Position numbers and translations under genes: made by a program. 64,000 bases of DNA from Pomphorhynchus laevis (lineage: Eukaryota > Acanthocephala > Palaeacanthocephala > Echinorhynchida > Pomphorhynchidae): NCBI GenBank assembly GCA_012934845.2, contig WNNJ02003471.1, positions 124,001 through 188,000 on the forward strand, read 5' to 3'. A model generated the notes under the pieces. It did no database searches and was not told the DNA's origin. It saw only the letters and a list, made by a program, of their open reading frames with translations. Positions 21,697 through 32,399 of the stretch are shown piece by piece. Each line of letters starts with the position of its first letter. Position 1 is the first letter of the stretch.

Positions 21697-22326
21697 TGGC
21701 TCATCTGAAACGTGGAGCACCTATAAGCATCGCCACAAATACATTATCTATTAATAACATAATTAATATTTATCATTGCATCGAATCATGCCTGCCCATC
21801 GCCTCGTCTTTATTGTTGAGGATCTTGTCTCTATCTGCACACGATATTAAGATTGACTCCATTAGTTTTTACGTTATCTGGTCTGTAGAGTACCTCTGCG
21901 CTGCACTTTGGTTGCTCATTTGGATGTTTCTGTGAATAATGCGCGGCCTAAGAAGGTTAGGTAAGAAGGTTATAGGAGAAACACAACGTCCGGTTTCTGA
22001 ACGTATCAAGGAACATTTAAGAGGAGCACGAAACCCTTCAGCGCCTTCTTACGCCAGCAATACATGGGTCGCGAATTATTCACAGAAACATCCAAATGAG
22101 CAACCAAAGTGCAGCGCAAAGGTACTCTACCGAGCAGGTAACGTTGTGTCGCGAAAACTAATGGAGGCAATCTTAAAATTGATTTCAGATAGAGACAAGA
22201 GCCTCAAGAATAAAGACAATACGATGGGCTGGCTTAATTCGATGCAATGATAAATATTAATTATGTTTTTAATAGTTAATGTATTTGTGACGATGTTTAT
22301 ATGTGATCCACGTTTTAGATGAGCCA

Positions 22327-22351
22327 CTGACGAAGCCGTAAAGCGGCGCAA
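22327..22351 (+). ncRNA. Hammerhead-like motif in the right PLE tail
   Basis: CTGACGA, A, stem GCCG/CGGC, then GCAAGC. Here the core is intact but GAAA has become GCAA. The two tails are complementary losses of one ancestral motif. Confidence 0.4.
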
Positions 22352-22532
22352 GCTTTGGCAATATATAATAACTAACTCAGCCTTTGATCTAATTAACTTT
22401 TGCATTTTAACTTAAATTGTCATGGATTTTAAGTTCGCAATAAAAATTTCATTTTATTAATAACAATTACTACAAAGTAATAAAGTTCCAAGTTAAGATC
22501 AAAATTGTGGTTATAGGAAATACCGCAGTCTG

Positions 22533-22775
22533 TTATCTACGCATAATGAACTCGAGTAAATGACATGCGTTAAGTATTCGCTGATCATAAAAATACTGTT
22601 GAAGAATACCCTTAAGTGTGTCTAGTAAATCAGATTTAAAGGCATCAGTAAATTTTTTAATTGCAAGAGACAAGCATCCCAATGCGACAAGCATCATTTC
22701 GCTATCTTTATAATAACCATTTTTATATTTATAATCGCCATTCAGTCCACCCAGATTTGCCCAGATTGCAGAGTC
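22533..22775 (-). pseudogene. Unassigned helical exon or gene relic
   Basis: An 81-codon minus-strand frame to a stop, with no ATG near its start. It reads AIWANLGGLNGDYKYKNGYY, then MLVALGCLSLAIKKFTDAF and LLEFIMRR at the end. Composition is protein-like, amphipathic and HEAT-like, and clearly better than chance for this AT content. No clean acceptor in the right frame was found, because a TAA lies two codons upstream. It may be a last exon with an unseen acceptor or a pseudogene piece. Confidence 0.4.
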
Positions 22776-23262
22776 ATGTTAAGCTAGAGAGTACATGGCT
22801 GTTGTTTAAATTTTGAGAATAAATCCGCGGCATGCATATAATTATTACTGTCTCTTTACTGTTCAACAGAATTTATGCTTTAGATTATGATATGCAGAAC
22901 ACATATTTTTAATATAATTGTTCTATGTTATAAATTATTGAGTCTCGCCCGAGCTTACTATCGATCTCACTATCGAATATACACTACAACGTTATATATT
23001 TTAATATATTTTAATTGAAGTCAAATTTGAAATTAAAAAATGTGACTTTCTAATTAATTTATTTGTTTTGACTTTAAGTTTATATTTATTTAGTTTACTC
23101 AATAAATATTTTTTAATGTTAATGGTTTTATAATTAAAAATATTTTTCTACTTTTTAATATAATAAATAGATTTTTAAATGAAGTCAAATATAAGATATT
23201 TAAAATACACTTATTTATATTTAAGGAGAGTGAGAACATTCCGCGTGAATTTCTTATAAAAC

Positions 23263-23326
23263 ATGTAAGCCCGACGCGAAAGAATGACGAATGCCGTTTT
23301 GTCATTCTTTCGCGTCGGGCTTACAT
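23263..23326. repeat. Perfect 26-bp inverted repeat
   Basis: Arms at 23,263-23,288 and 23,301-23,326 around a 12-base loop. The arms contain GCCCGACGCGAAAG, far more GC-rich than the surrounding sequence. It could be a remnant of a small foldback insertion or a repair product. Confidence 0.85.
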
Positions 23327-23971
23327 TTTTACTTATTTATATATAAGTTAAGTATGGTTGTACGCTAATTATTTTAAATAGTTTCTAGATTAAGCAAAAT
23401 GCTGATCGCAAGTAGGTTTACATTTAATTTTTACTGGATACCTTAATTTTTAATTATATATAACGCCATTATGCATGGCAGTATTGTTCTTTACGGAATA
23501 AATAGTTTTTAATATAATAAATAGTTACATTTAATACTGTTCATCTATTTTGTATGTCTAAAATTGTATTAAATATGTATATTAATTTACTTACATTTTT
23601 ATTAATTTAATTAATTAATTTAATATTAATTTAAAGATGTATATTAATTTATTTAAATTATTATTAATGTAACTTATTAATTTTATTAATTTACGATAAT
23701 TTTAATATTTTTCGATTGTAATATAAATTTAAGACTAAGTTATATATTTTAGCTTTAAAAAAATACTAAAACGTTTTAATTATAATATGAATTTATTATT
23801 ATATAATTTAACTTATATAACATTAAAATTATATAATTTGTAATTATAATATTAATTTAAATATAATTTAATATCAAAGGTACTCTGTCCGAAAATTGCT
23901 ACAATAAAGTTTTTATTTTAGCAGAATCAAAAAGGGGGTTTATTCAAATTTTTAAATACTACAACTGTGTT

Positions 23972-24016
23972 CATCATCAGGAATTACATCAGTAATGATA
24001 CAATTCCTGATGATGA
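23972..24016. repeat. Inverted pair of CCTGATGATG words
   Basis: Fourteen-base arms catcatcaggaatt / aattcctgatgatg around a 16-17-base loop. The right arm starts a CTGATGA-type motif followed by a weak stem and TGAAA. It looks like two PLE ends facing each other. Confidence 0.5.
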
Positions 24017-24625
24017 ATACAGTTATGTTTGAAATTTTAAAAATTTTGATTGTCCAGCTGTTTTTCATATAATTTAATAATAATTAAATAATTCTTTCGA
24101 TTGTAATATAAATTTAAGAATAAGTTATATATTTTAGCTTTAAAAAATATTAAAACGTTTTAATTGAACGCAAATATGTTTCCATTTTATGAAAAGATAT
24201 CATCTAAACTATTAGATAATTTAATAAATCAAATCTAAACAAAATAAATACAAAACTTATAAGTGAATATTTTGCTCGTTAATATTTTAAACGGAATGCA
24301 GTTATATCGAGTATTTATAATGCCACTAACATGCTTCATATATGATTCAACTTAAATAATTAGGATACGCATGTATTTTTATTTAAACTATATCTTTTTT
24401 GTCATTCGTGAATTGTCTGTTCTTATATGAAATACCAGCACTTGTAGAGCCAAACCTATATTTGCTATGCAGAAATGTTGAAAAAATTTCAGTGGGTTAT
24501 AATGACCACACACCATTAACAGAGCCTTTTTGTGGATTTGAGAATATTAAATAAATGTGCAGCGATGCCGTTCGAATGTACCTGAATTTCAGAAATCACA
24601 TTTTTGTGTTAAATGCACGAACATT

Positions 24626-24634
24626 TATATAAAA
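24626..24634 (+). promoter_or_regulatory. Possible TATA box
   Basis: TATATAAAA lies 140 bases before the ATG of the Cys-rich gene at 24,774. This is a plausible distance for a short 5' UTR. AT content makes chance matches common. Confidence 0.35.
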
Positions 24635-24773
24635 CTCACAAATCACGTAATCTCAGACCAAGATATTTAATGGCACAGTGACAAAAAAGGGACACTGCAG
24701 CTTTAAAAACGGAACTATCAAACATTGTGAAGAGCTTAATTCTGATTTGTAATACAAAAGTTCACATTCCCTA

Positions 24774-25082
24774 ATGGTATTCAATAGTGGTTGCTGTCCC
24801 CCACCATGTTGTCCTGCTCCAGCTTGTTGTCCAAGTCAATGCTCCTTCAACAACAGAAATTGCCGTAGTCAATGCTGCAATCAGTGCAATAATAACCAAC
24901 ATCACAACTCTCGTAATAATAAGAAATCTTCAAACTATTATTATCATACAACCACAACTTGTTCGAATTCAGATTGTTCCAACTGCTGCCAAGACTGTGG
25001 ATACAGCAATTGCTCAAACAATAACAATTGCTCAAACTGCTCATGTTGTAATAATCAAAACTGTGGAGGCTGCTTCTGTTAA
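24774..25082 (+). CDS. Small Cys/Asn-rich protein 1
   Basis: An intronless 102-codon frame from ATG (MVFNSGCCPPPCCPAPACC) to TAA. The N-terminus is CCP-rich. The middle is Asn/Gln/His-rich and ends in YYYHTTTTCSNSDCSNC. The C-terminus has CC and NC repeats ending GGCFC. There is no signal peptide, so it is likely an intracellular or structural cross-linked protein. An ATTAAA lies at 25,097. The YYHTTT core and following DCG are shared with the gene at 49,054, so the two are paralogues. Small Cys-rich structural proteins of sperm, cuticle or eggshell are possible roles. I cannot choose among them. Confidence 0.68.
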   Translation: MVFNSGCCPPPCCPAPACCPSQCSFNNRNCRSQCCNQCNNNQHHNSRNNKKSSNYYYHTTTTCSNSDCSNCCQDCGYSNCSNNNNCSNCSCCNNQNCGGCFC

Positions 25083-25149
25083 TCGATAAGAAATCAATTA
25101 AACATTTTAGATATTAAACAGTTACTCAGTGTTAATGGACATAGTTAAC

Positions 25150-25449
25150 ACTGAATTGTAAAGAGCATAATTAAAAAACAATTTCGTTATTTCTTGTTTA
25201 ATTTAAATAATTAATTAGCCCATGACGTAACATCATCCGTCTTTGTTGAGTTTCAGGCTACGAGGTTCTATTGATAAGTAAAGGGTTTCATTAGTTCGCT
25301 TTTATCGACACGCACCAAGTAATAATTCGTTTATTATTTGAAAAGTAAGCAACATGTCAAAAAATATGGATTTATCTATATCTATCTTAATATTAATAAT
25401 TTTATATAATTTATACTTAAACTATTATAATTTTAATAGTTTAAAATTG
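25150..25449. other. Spacer with an old copy of the inverted-repeat terminal unit
   Basis: Around 25,300-25,400 the words tttattatttgaaaagtaag and atgtcaaaaaatatggattt match, with divergence, the terminal unit of the adjacent long repeat. Confidence 0.45.
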
Positions 25450-28135
25450 ACAAACAGAAAACGTGACCAATAAAACAATTTTTTATCAAAACCATTACTT
25501 CAGTTTACTTCAGACAATAGCAAAGGCTGGTGATTGAGATGCAAATTTTAAGAGAACATAACACCAAACTGCTAAGTTTCAAAACATAAGTTTTCATTAA
25601 TACGTTTTTACGACAGACACAATTTATAATAAATCGTTAATTATTTGAAACGTAAGCAGAATGTCAAAAAATATGGATTTATCTTTATATTATCTTAATA
25701 TTTTGGATTATATTTATACTATTTATGGTTTACAAAATATCTGAAACAAATCATTTGGTCGGCTTCATAAATTATCCTCGTGTGAATTCTTTAATCCTAG
25801 ATGCAGCACTGTACACTACAATCAGCGTAGGTGGACCTCATCAGCAGTGAGCCTACGCCTACCTTTCGTGTTTCGGTCCTTTAATGATCTGCTAAAATTT
25901 TCCTCTGCTGCCTTTCTGTAAAAACAAACGATACAGTTTGTAAGGAAACATTTCCACTTGTGCAAACTGTACGTTGTTTCCGTCTTTTGTAACAAAAAGA
26001 CGGAGATAGCACTACAGTTGCCGGAAACAACCGACAATCTGTCTTTTGAATTTTCTTGACAGGAAAACGGAATCTGCCAGGTTAATAGAATGAATAATTG
26101 CATACACGAGCGAGTATCATCATTTGGTCGGCTTCATAAATTATCCTCGTGTGAATTCTTTAATCCTAGATGCAGCACTGTACACTACAGGCAACTGTAG
26201 TGCTATCTCCGTCTTTTTGTTACAAAAGACGGAAACAACGTACAGTTTGCACAATAGGAAATGTTTTCCTTACAAACTGTATCGTTCGTTTTTACAGAAA
26301 GGCAGCAGAGGAAAATTTCAGCAGATCATTAAAGGACCGAAACACGGAAGGTAGGCGTAGGCTCACTGCTGATGAGGTCCACCTACGCTGATTGTAGTGT
26401 ACAGTGCTGCATCTAGGATTAAAGAATTCACACGAGGATAATTATTGAAGCCGACCAAATGATGATACTCGCTCGTGTATGCAATTATTCATTCTATTTG
26501 AAACAAATATTTGAAACCAAATTAATTTTAAGAGAACATAACACCAAACTGCTAAGTTTCAAAAGATAAGTTTTTATTAATACGTTTTTACGACAGACAC
26601 AATTTATAATAAATCGTTAATTATTTGAAACGTAAGCAGAATGTCAAAAAATATGGATTTATCTTTATATTATCTTAATATTTTGGATTATATTTATACT
26701 ATTTATAGTTTACAAAATATTTGAAACAAATATTTGAAACCAAATTAATTTTAAGAGAACATAACACCAAACTGCTAAATTTCAAATATTTTTTGAATAC
26801 TCAATGAGATGCTTAAACTTGCACTAATATTTCCCTAAATATTGCAAGGCATTTATAGAAAGCATTGAGAATACGGTATTTGTCGAAGCGATATATCAAA
26901 TAATATTTACAAAGAAGTTAAAAATATTAATAATTTTAATTAATAAATAAAATAATACAATATTTTAGTTGAATTCTTTGGAATCCAGATGATATTAATT
27001 AAAATACAATTGTAAATACAACTTGGTATTATTGTACAAACGCATAACAATTTATCAAAATTGACAATTAATCTAACATCAAAATACAAATGCCACAATA
27101 TGGATATATTTTATAGATAAAATATGTTAAAATATTTGGAAAATTTTAAAAATATCAATGTAGCACTATTAAATTAACAGCAATGAAGAACAAAATGTGT
27201 TCATGTTTATCTACATTACACGTGGACTATCTGTACCACTTATGTGTCAGAGCGAATCTATCACCCGTCATGGTACTTGCACGAACTAGACAATCATCCC
27301 AGGCGACCAAAAAGTGTTCATGCGTGTAAGCTCATTCAAAACAAAGGATAAAGTTTATAATTTCAAAATTATATATTATTACTAATTTTGATAGGACTAA
27401 TCCTTGTATGACACAATTTCAATTGCATTTACATCAACGATTTTAAAAATGCTATTACATATTTTAAACACTCGTTTAGATATCAAAATTGAATTTAATT
27501 TAAAATATACTACCAATGTTTAAACGATAAACCATTGATAAATTTTATAAAAATGAATGAAAACAAAGTATTTACTAGTGATCGAGTAATCACTATGCAT
27601 ATTTGGCTGAAAGATAAGACTACCGTATGATATTATGTTCGCAAAATTATAAATTTCAATTTTAAGTTTTGTTTAAAACGACAATAATTTTAAATCTTCA
27701 AAACAAAGCACTTCGACCGATAACTTTTGTAGTTAGGTAATGTAGATATTAGCCGCTTACCAGTGTCTCTAACAATTCAATCATTAAGATTCACACTTTA
27801 AATGTCCACATTAAAAGTTACATTTGCATAGCTGAACAAAATAAGATTCGAACATGATTCCAGTGAGTATTAAAAACGGTTTTGTTCTGTATCAAACTTA
27901 AAAATTGAGCTTAAGAAAGAGCAATACTTTATAGTAATTGCTAAGGTTAGTGTTTTATCTAAATGTGTTGAGCAAATAATAATTACAAAAATCAAAACGA
28001 CAAAATCACATATTGGATAGAAGATATTTCTTTGCACATACTATATAATGAAAAATGACGTTTTTATCTATAATTGGTGCATACGTTCTAAAATTATTTC
28101 AAATTATTTAAATCAATTTGAAATTATTTTAAATG
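25450..28135 (+). repeat. Long inverted repeat, left arm
   Basis: Reverse complement of 62,150-63,885, 34 kb away, with very high visible identity over about 1.7 kb. The left arm differs by one extra tandem unit of about 220 bp (R unit, at about 25,546 and again at about 26,525) and by the 747-bp foldback insertion. No protein is encoded. Subterminal inverted words (27,762-27,815 against 28,665-28,722) suggest a non-autonomous DNA element. Confidence 0.8.
25752..26498. mobile_element. Foldback element insertion, 747 bp
   Basis: The order is b (25,752-25,820), c (25,821-26,022), spacer, a (26,084-26,120), b (26,121-26,189), then c inverted (26,190-26,392), b inverted (26,393-26,461) and a inverted (26,462-26,498). 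It is flanked by the 10-bp duplication TGAAACAAAT (25,742-25,751 and 26,499-26,508). The arms are nearly identical. Short frames in the c arms are by-products of the symmetry, and no transposase is present. It sits inside an R unit of the long repeat, so it inserted after that duplication. Confidence 0.85.
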
Positions 28136-28139
28136 AAAA

Positions 28140-28973
28140 ACTTACATTTGCATAGCTGAACAAAATAATATTTAAACATTATTCCAGAGTGAATTTAAAA
28201 CGATTTTGTTCTTTTTAATTTTCATAGTACTCTATTTTACAATTTTTAAAACTTTAAAAAATTTGTAACTAAATCTGTTTGACTTACACTTTCTTTTCAA
28301 AGATAGGAACGATAAAGTCATTTTTAGTGGCCATTCCTCTTTGTACAAGAGTATAGTTTTTTTATCTCAAAATACTCTGCTTCATAAAGTCAACGCTACA
28401 ATGACGTATACTTTTATCATACACTTCGATGCTAAAAATTTCGAATTGTTAACTTCTTTCTCCGTGTCAAAAAAATCTTTCTGTTTAAAATTAAATGTAA
28501 TTAATAAAATATTTATAAATTTAAGTAAACTTATTGTATTTCGTTCTTGTTAGCATTTGCCAACAAATGCAGCTTATAAATGATTAATCATGTTACAATT
28601 AGTTAGAATGTACGTTCACTTTTAATGTGAACGTACACATTAAAATTAAATTTTAATTGTTCACTTTTAATGTGAACATATAAAGTGTGAATCTTAATGA
28701 TTGAATTATTAGAGACACTGTGTTCATGTTTATGTTCATTCTAACTAATTGTAATTAATTTTAAATTAATTTAAATAATAAATAATAATTTAATAATATA
28801 ATTTGACAGCCAATTAATTAGCAAAATATACACAACTGGAGTTCAATCATGTACATATAAAACAATTAAACGCACTCAATTATAAAATATAATTTATAAA
28901 ACAAAAAATTATAAAATGTTCAGAGCCGTTTAATTGCTAGCTAATCAATATTTTTCAACAATTCAGTCACCAC
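28140..28973. other. AT-rich flank with TTCAC/GTGAA palindromes
   Basis: A palindrome with arms TGTACGTTCAC / GTGAACGTACA lies at about 28,608-28,636. A related shorter one follows near 28,660-28,680. Words shared with 27,762-27,815 in inverse order may mark an element end. No gene is visible. Confidence 0.45.
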
Positions 28974-29333
28974 TCAGCCGTGATTCTCATTCTGGCAGAT
29001 ATTACATTTGCATTGATCGCATTTGCATCTATCAACCAGTTCGCCACAGCAAGCACAGTAATCTTCGTATTCCTCCTCAACGCAGCATACAATCTGTTTG
29101 TAAAAATATTTTTTAACTCGTTTCTTGCGGATAATCTGTTTTGTTTTGTTACACTTTTCACATTCGTTTGAACGATGGCTCCTGTCGCATTGACAACACT
29201 GTTGATTACAATCACAGCAGCAGTTTTGCGTAGGGCCATTACAGTTGCATTGAGGTGCTCTATAATTGTTGCATTTGCTACAAAATGCATGTGAATTTGG
29301 AGCACAACAGGCAGGATATCTTATGTTGTTCAT
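28974..29333 (-). CDS. Small Cys-rich protein 2
   Basis: An intronless 119-codon frame from ATG (MNNIRYPACCAPNSHAFCSK) to TGA. Cys is spread as CxxC, CCC and CC groups, then a Lys-rich link (IRKKRVKKYFYKQ) and a C-terminal half with EYEDYCACCGELVDRCKC. It has no signal peptide or YYHTTT core, so it is not a close paralogue of the genes at 24,774 and 49,054. The CxxC spacing might bind zinc, or the Cys may cross-link. An ATTAAA lies about 40 bases past the stop on the minus strand. Confidence 0.6.
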   Translation of the reverse strand: MNNIRYPACCAPNSHAFCSKCNNYRAPQCNCNGPTQNCCCDCNQQCCQCDRSHRSNECEKCNKTKQIIRKKRVKKYFYKQIVCCVEEEYEDYCACCGELVDRCKCDQCKCNICQNENHG

Positions 29334-29376
29334 TGTTTTGTAATAAATTGGTTAAATATTTTAAAAATTGACTTGT

Positions 29377-29604
29377 TTATAGAGTTACCACTAATTTTGT
29401 AAAACAATTGTAAAAAAATCTGGAGAATGAAATAGTAGCCTGCTCTGTAACGTTACACTGTACATTCCCTAAAAATGGTAAAACTATTTCCATGTTACTT
29501 CCTGGTCGTGGTGGCGAATTGGAATTCCATTGACGACAAGAAATGCGACTCGCATATATTAATTTGCAAGGAAATAGTCCGTTTTGACTAATAAATGTGA
29601 ACAA
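29377..29604 (-). other. Open frame of uncertain status
   Basis: A 75-codon minus-strand frame beginning inside a repeated segment. Its middle (NSPPRPGSNMEIVLPF, then GNVQCNVTEQATIS) is less AT-rich than its flanks. It lies between the Cys-rich gene and the CCT8 exon, on the same strand as both. No family was recognised. Confidence 0.25.
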
Positions 29605-29830
29605 TACTGATAAACAAACTACAAGTAACTTTATTTAGTAATAAGCTGCTTTATAAAAATGCTTTAAAAATAAAATTTGATAATTTTTACTGTAACTAAT
29701 GTATCACAACTTGGTTTACGATAAAATTGTGATAGATTAAGCTCATGACACTTTTATTGGATGCATTCAATAAAGGTACATTATAAATTGTCATCTTTAA
29801 TAAAACGATAATAATAAAAACGAACAATGA
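29587..29830. repeat. Diverged partial copy of the 1-kb direct repeat
   Basis: Matches the distal part of the repeats at 31,635-32,130 and 36,008-36,450: gtgaacaatactgataaaca, agtaataagctgctttataa, acacttttattggatgcatt. Confidence 0.6.
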
Positions 29831-29975
29831 CGCAATCATTGCTACACAAAATTATAAATTTTTATATTGACAGAGAGATTAACATGAAATAAAGTTTTAA
29901 AAAAAATTAAGTTTTAAAAAAATTAAATTAAATTTTTAATTTAATTTGAAGAAAATCCGATCCCAGTAAAATTAC

Positions 29976-30213
29976 CAGATTTGTACTGTCTCCCACTTCC
30001 CGATCTTGTTGTTCGCTAGCCATTGATAAAAGTTTCGCCGCCGGATGTTGAACTTCAAGTTCATGGATTATTGCTGCGGCATCACTTGTCGTGTATAGCT
30101 TATTAAAGTGATTGATAACAAACTTTGTTAAACCACATGGACCAAAACTTGAGTTAGTAAGCTTCGAAAGTTCAATACAGGCGTCAATGTTACGGTAAAC
30201 AACGTCATCAATT
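29976..30213 (-). CDS. CCT8: Single exon of T-complex chaperonin subunit theta
   Basis: A 238-nt exon with an AG acceptor (ATACTAAG) and GTAATT donor. It encodes residues of the N-terminal equatorial domain of CCT theta, part of the cytosolic TRiC/CCT ring that folds actin and tubulin. Diagnostic stretches are VYRNIDACIELSK, KFVINHFNKLYTTSDAA, ELEVQHPAAKLLSMAS and EVGDSTN. Two conserved nucleotide-site motifs are altered: the usual GDGT reads GDST, and NDAAT reads SDAAA. I found no further CCT8 exon nearby. It is either one exon of a gene with large introns, a diverged paralogue or an orphan copy. Confidence 0.75.
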
Positions 30214-30229
30214 CTTAGTATAAAAATAA

Positions 30230-31070
30230 TTAATAATAAGTGATAATAATTTATATTAATTAATAATTCCTATGTAACAATAATACTAAAAACGAACAAT
30301 AACGTAATACCCACTACACAAGATTATAAATTTTTATTTGACAGAGAGATTAATATTAAATAATTAAAGTTTTAAAAAATGTTAAAGTTTTAAAAAAATT
30401 TAATTAAATTTTGTTTTGACGTAAAATTATTACAAAACCAAAAATTATATCAATTATTTGTATGCCGAGATGTAATATATTGTACATTATAAATAATAGA
30501 AACATTATGAAGAAAAGGGTACGACCTTTTTCGAATTTTCGAATGTTCATGCATTCATTAGTTATAATTCTCAATTAAAATAAAAAAATTACTTATCAAA
30601 TTTTTAGTAGATTGCTTTTAGCAAATCAAATATTTACAAAGATATTCAAATAGATCAATAAATGTAAAGATGTTTTGCAACTGTGCCCGATTTCAAAATT
30701 CGTGCATTAATAAATCAGATCAGATATCTCAATCTACGTATTTTATAACATATAAATTAAAAATAAAGATAAATAATAAATAATTATTTAAGACTTTATG
30801 CAAATTATATTAAGTTAAAATTTAAAATTGAAATTTTCAATTGAAATATAAAATTTAAATCTTGAATCATATTAGATATAAGAGGGACATTGCAAGGAAC
30901 AATGTTCTTTGTTAATATATGTTCCTTAATAAAAATGTTGATAAAATGTTAATATCAATGTTCCTTGGTATATGAAAGGAACATTGATACATACAGGTAT
31001 AAAAATGATATCAATTGATCACGCGAATGTAAACGTCACATTATAGTTCGACAAAATATAATACAAGCAT
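30230..31070. other. AT-rich spacer
   Basis: No gene. Around 30,890-30,990 the word ggaacattg/caatgttcc is repeated in both orientations. Confidence 0.4.
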
Positions 31071-31074
31071 ATTT

Positions 31075-32130
31075 ATTATCCATCCAAAATTAAAAGTTGC
31101 AAAAAATATATTGTAATAACAGTATATATTAAATATTATTTTTGATATTATATTTATAAAAAAAAGTGTTGCAAAAACATTCGAAAATAATAAAAAATGT
31201 ACTCTCTTTATTGTAATATTTCTATTAATTCTGGTATATAGACATTTAGAGAACAAATAACGATATGAATTCGTAATTCATTACCAGATATTCTAACCAT
31301 CAGATTGCATAATAATCTGCTGATTATTATTTTACGTAAATCCCTGTGACGTACAACTTAATTGACTTACTCAATTAAGCAGATCAGCTAACTGAGTATT
31401 CGTTTTTATACTTAATAAATAATATATAAATTAAACATAATGATAAAAAATATACAATTTTTAATATTAGATAATTGTATAAGATTTTACAATTTAAAAT
31501 TAACTGAGTCTTCGTATTTTATAGTTAATAAATAAAATATAAATTAAAAATATTATAAATAAAAAATAAATAATTTTAAAAATATTAGATAATTATCTAA
31601 GATTTTATAATTAAAAAAATATTATTGTTCACATAAATGTGAACAATACTGATAAACAAATTATAAGTAACTTTATTTAGTAATAAGCTGCATTATAAAA
31701 ATGTTTTAAAATAAATTTTAATCAATAGTTCAAAATTTATAAATTAATCATTAAAACACAAAAATTAAGAATTTACATCTTGAATATTATAGAGTACATT
31801 ATAGCTTTAAGAGTAATGTTAATATTTGCATTATTTATTTATAAAATAACATAACCATTTATTTTTATTTATATATTTTTAATATCACACAATACTTAAA
31901 TTCAATTTATTTGAAAACAATATCAAATGCAGTAATTCGTTATTTGTTTAATGTGGAAAATACACTAAGGCATTATTAAAATTTCATGGTAATTTATAAT
32001 TACTTTACAACTTGTTTTCGTTTAAATTGTGATAGATTAAACACTTGACACTTTTATTGGATGCATTCAACATCCAAACATTAGAAATTGCCATCTTTTA
32101 GAAAACATAAGTAAACTATTCTAAGTTTAC
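31075..32130 (+). repeat. Direct repeat of about 1.05 kb, left copy
   Basis: Matches 35,370-36,450 in the same orientation with small indels. Shared marks are ttctggtatatagacattta, aacgatatgaattcgtaatt and the terminal cttttagaaaacataagtaa. Together the two bracket a PLE and an RT-linked relic. No LTR-type TG...CA ends were confirmed. Confidence 0.78.
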
Positions 32131-32399
32131 TTATGTAAACTTAGAAATATTCTTGTTCTTTATAAATAAAATACTCTTCTTGAATAATGCGAGATAACAA
32201 GTTACTTTCAAATGATAAAATATGCATTTTCAAAATCAACGGAATGATTCAAACTCACAAAATGCGGAGCAACAGCGCATGTAATTAATTTGATTTTAAA
32301 ATTTGCAATTTCTTATGAATTTCGTTTAATTACTTCTCTTAAATATCATTATATTTTTCTTTTCCAAAAATTGTTTTTTTTCCATATAATGATTTTTTA

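Larger units (their letters stand above)
21640..22405 (+). mobile_element. Penelope-like element 3' end with GIY-YIG nuclease, as an inverted pair
   Basis: The plus-strand frame 21,939-22,250 is a GIY-YIG nuclease C-terminal part: IGETQRPVSERIKEHLRGA, then VVSRKLMEAILK and NTMGWLN. The GIY half is missing, as the frame starts just before the GET motif. The last part and its tail (22,150-22,405) are the inverse of 21,640-21,900, so a second, minus-strand 3' end lies next to it. Both tails carry a hammerhead-like hairpin and the word AAGCTTTGGCAATATATAAT. It is a fragment and is inactive. Confidence 0.72.
22800..24620. other. AT-rich spacer with two snap-back hairpins
   Basis: Mostly ATTTAA-type repeats. 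Besides the hairpins listed separately, a 56-codon plus-strand stretch ending at 24,554 (with NDHTPLTEPFCGFENIK) looks protein-like but has no ATG or known family. Confidence 0.35.

Noticed and set aside
25822-26391. Mirror-image open frames of 70-93 codons in the foldback element
   Set aside because: They arise because the arms are inverted copies of one sequence. The peptides have no recognisable domain and no upstream signals.
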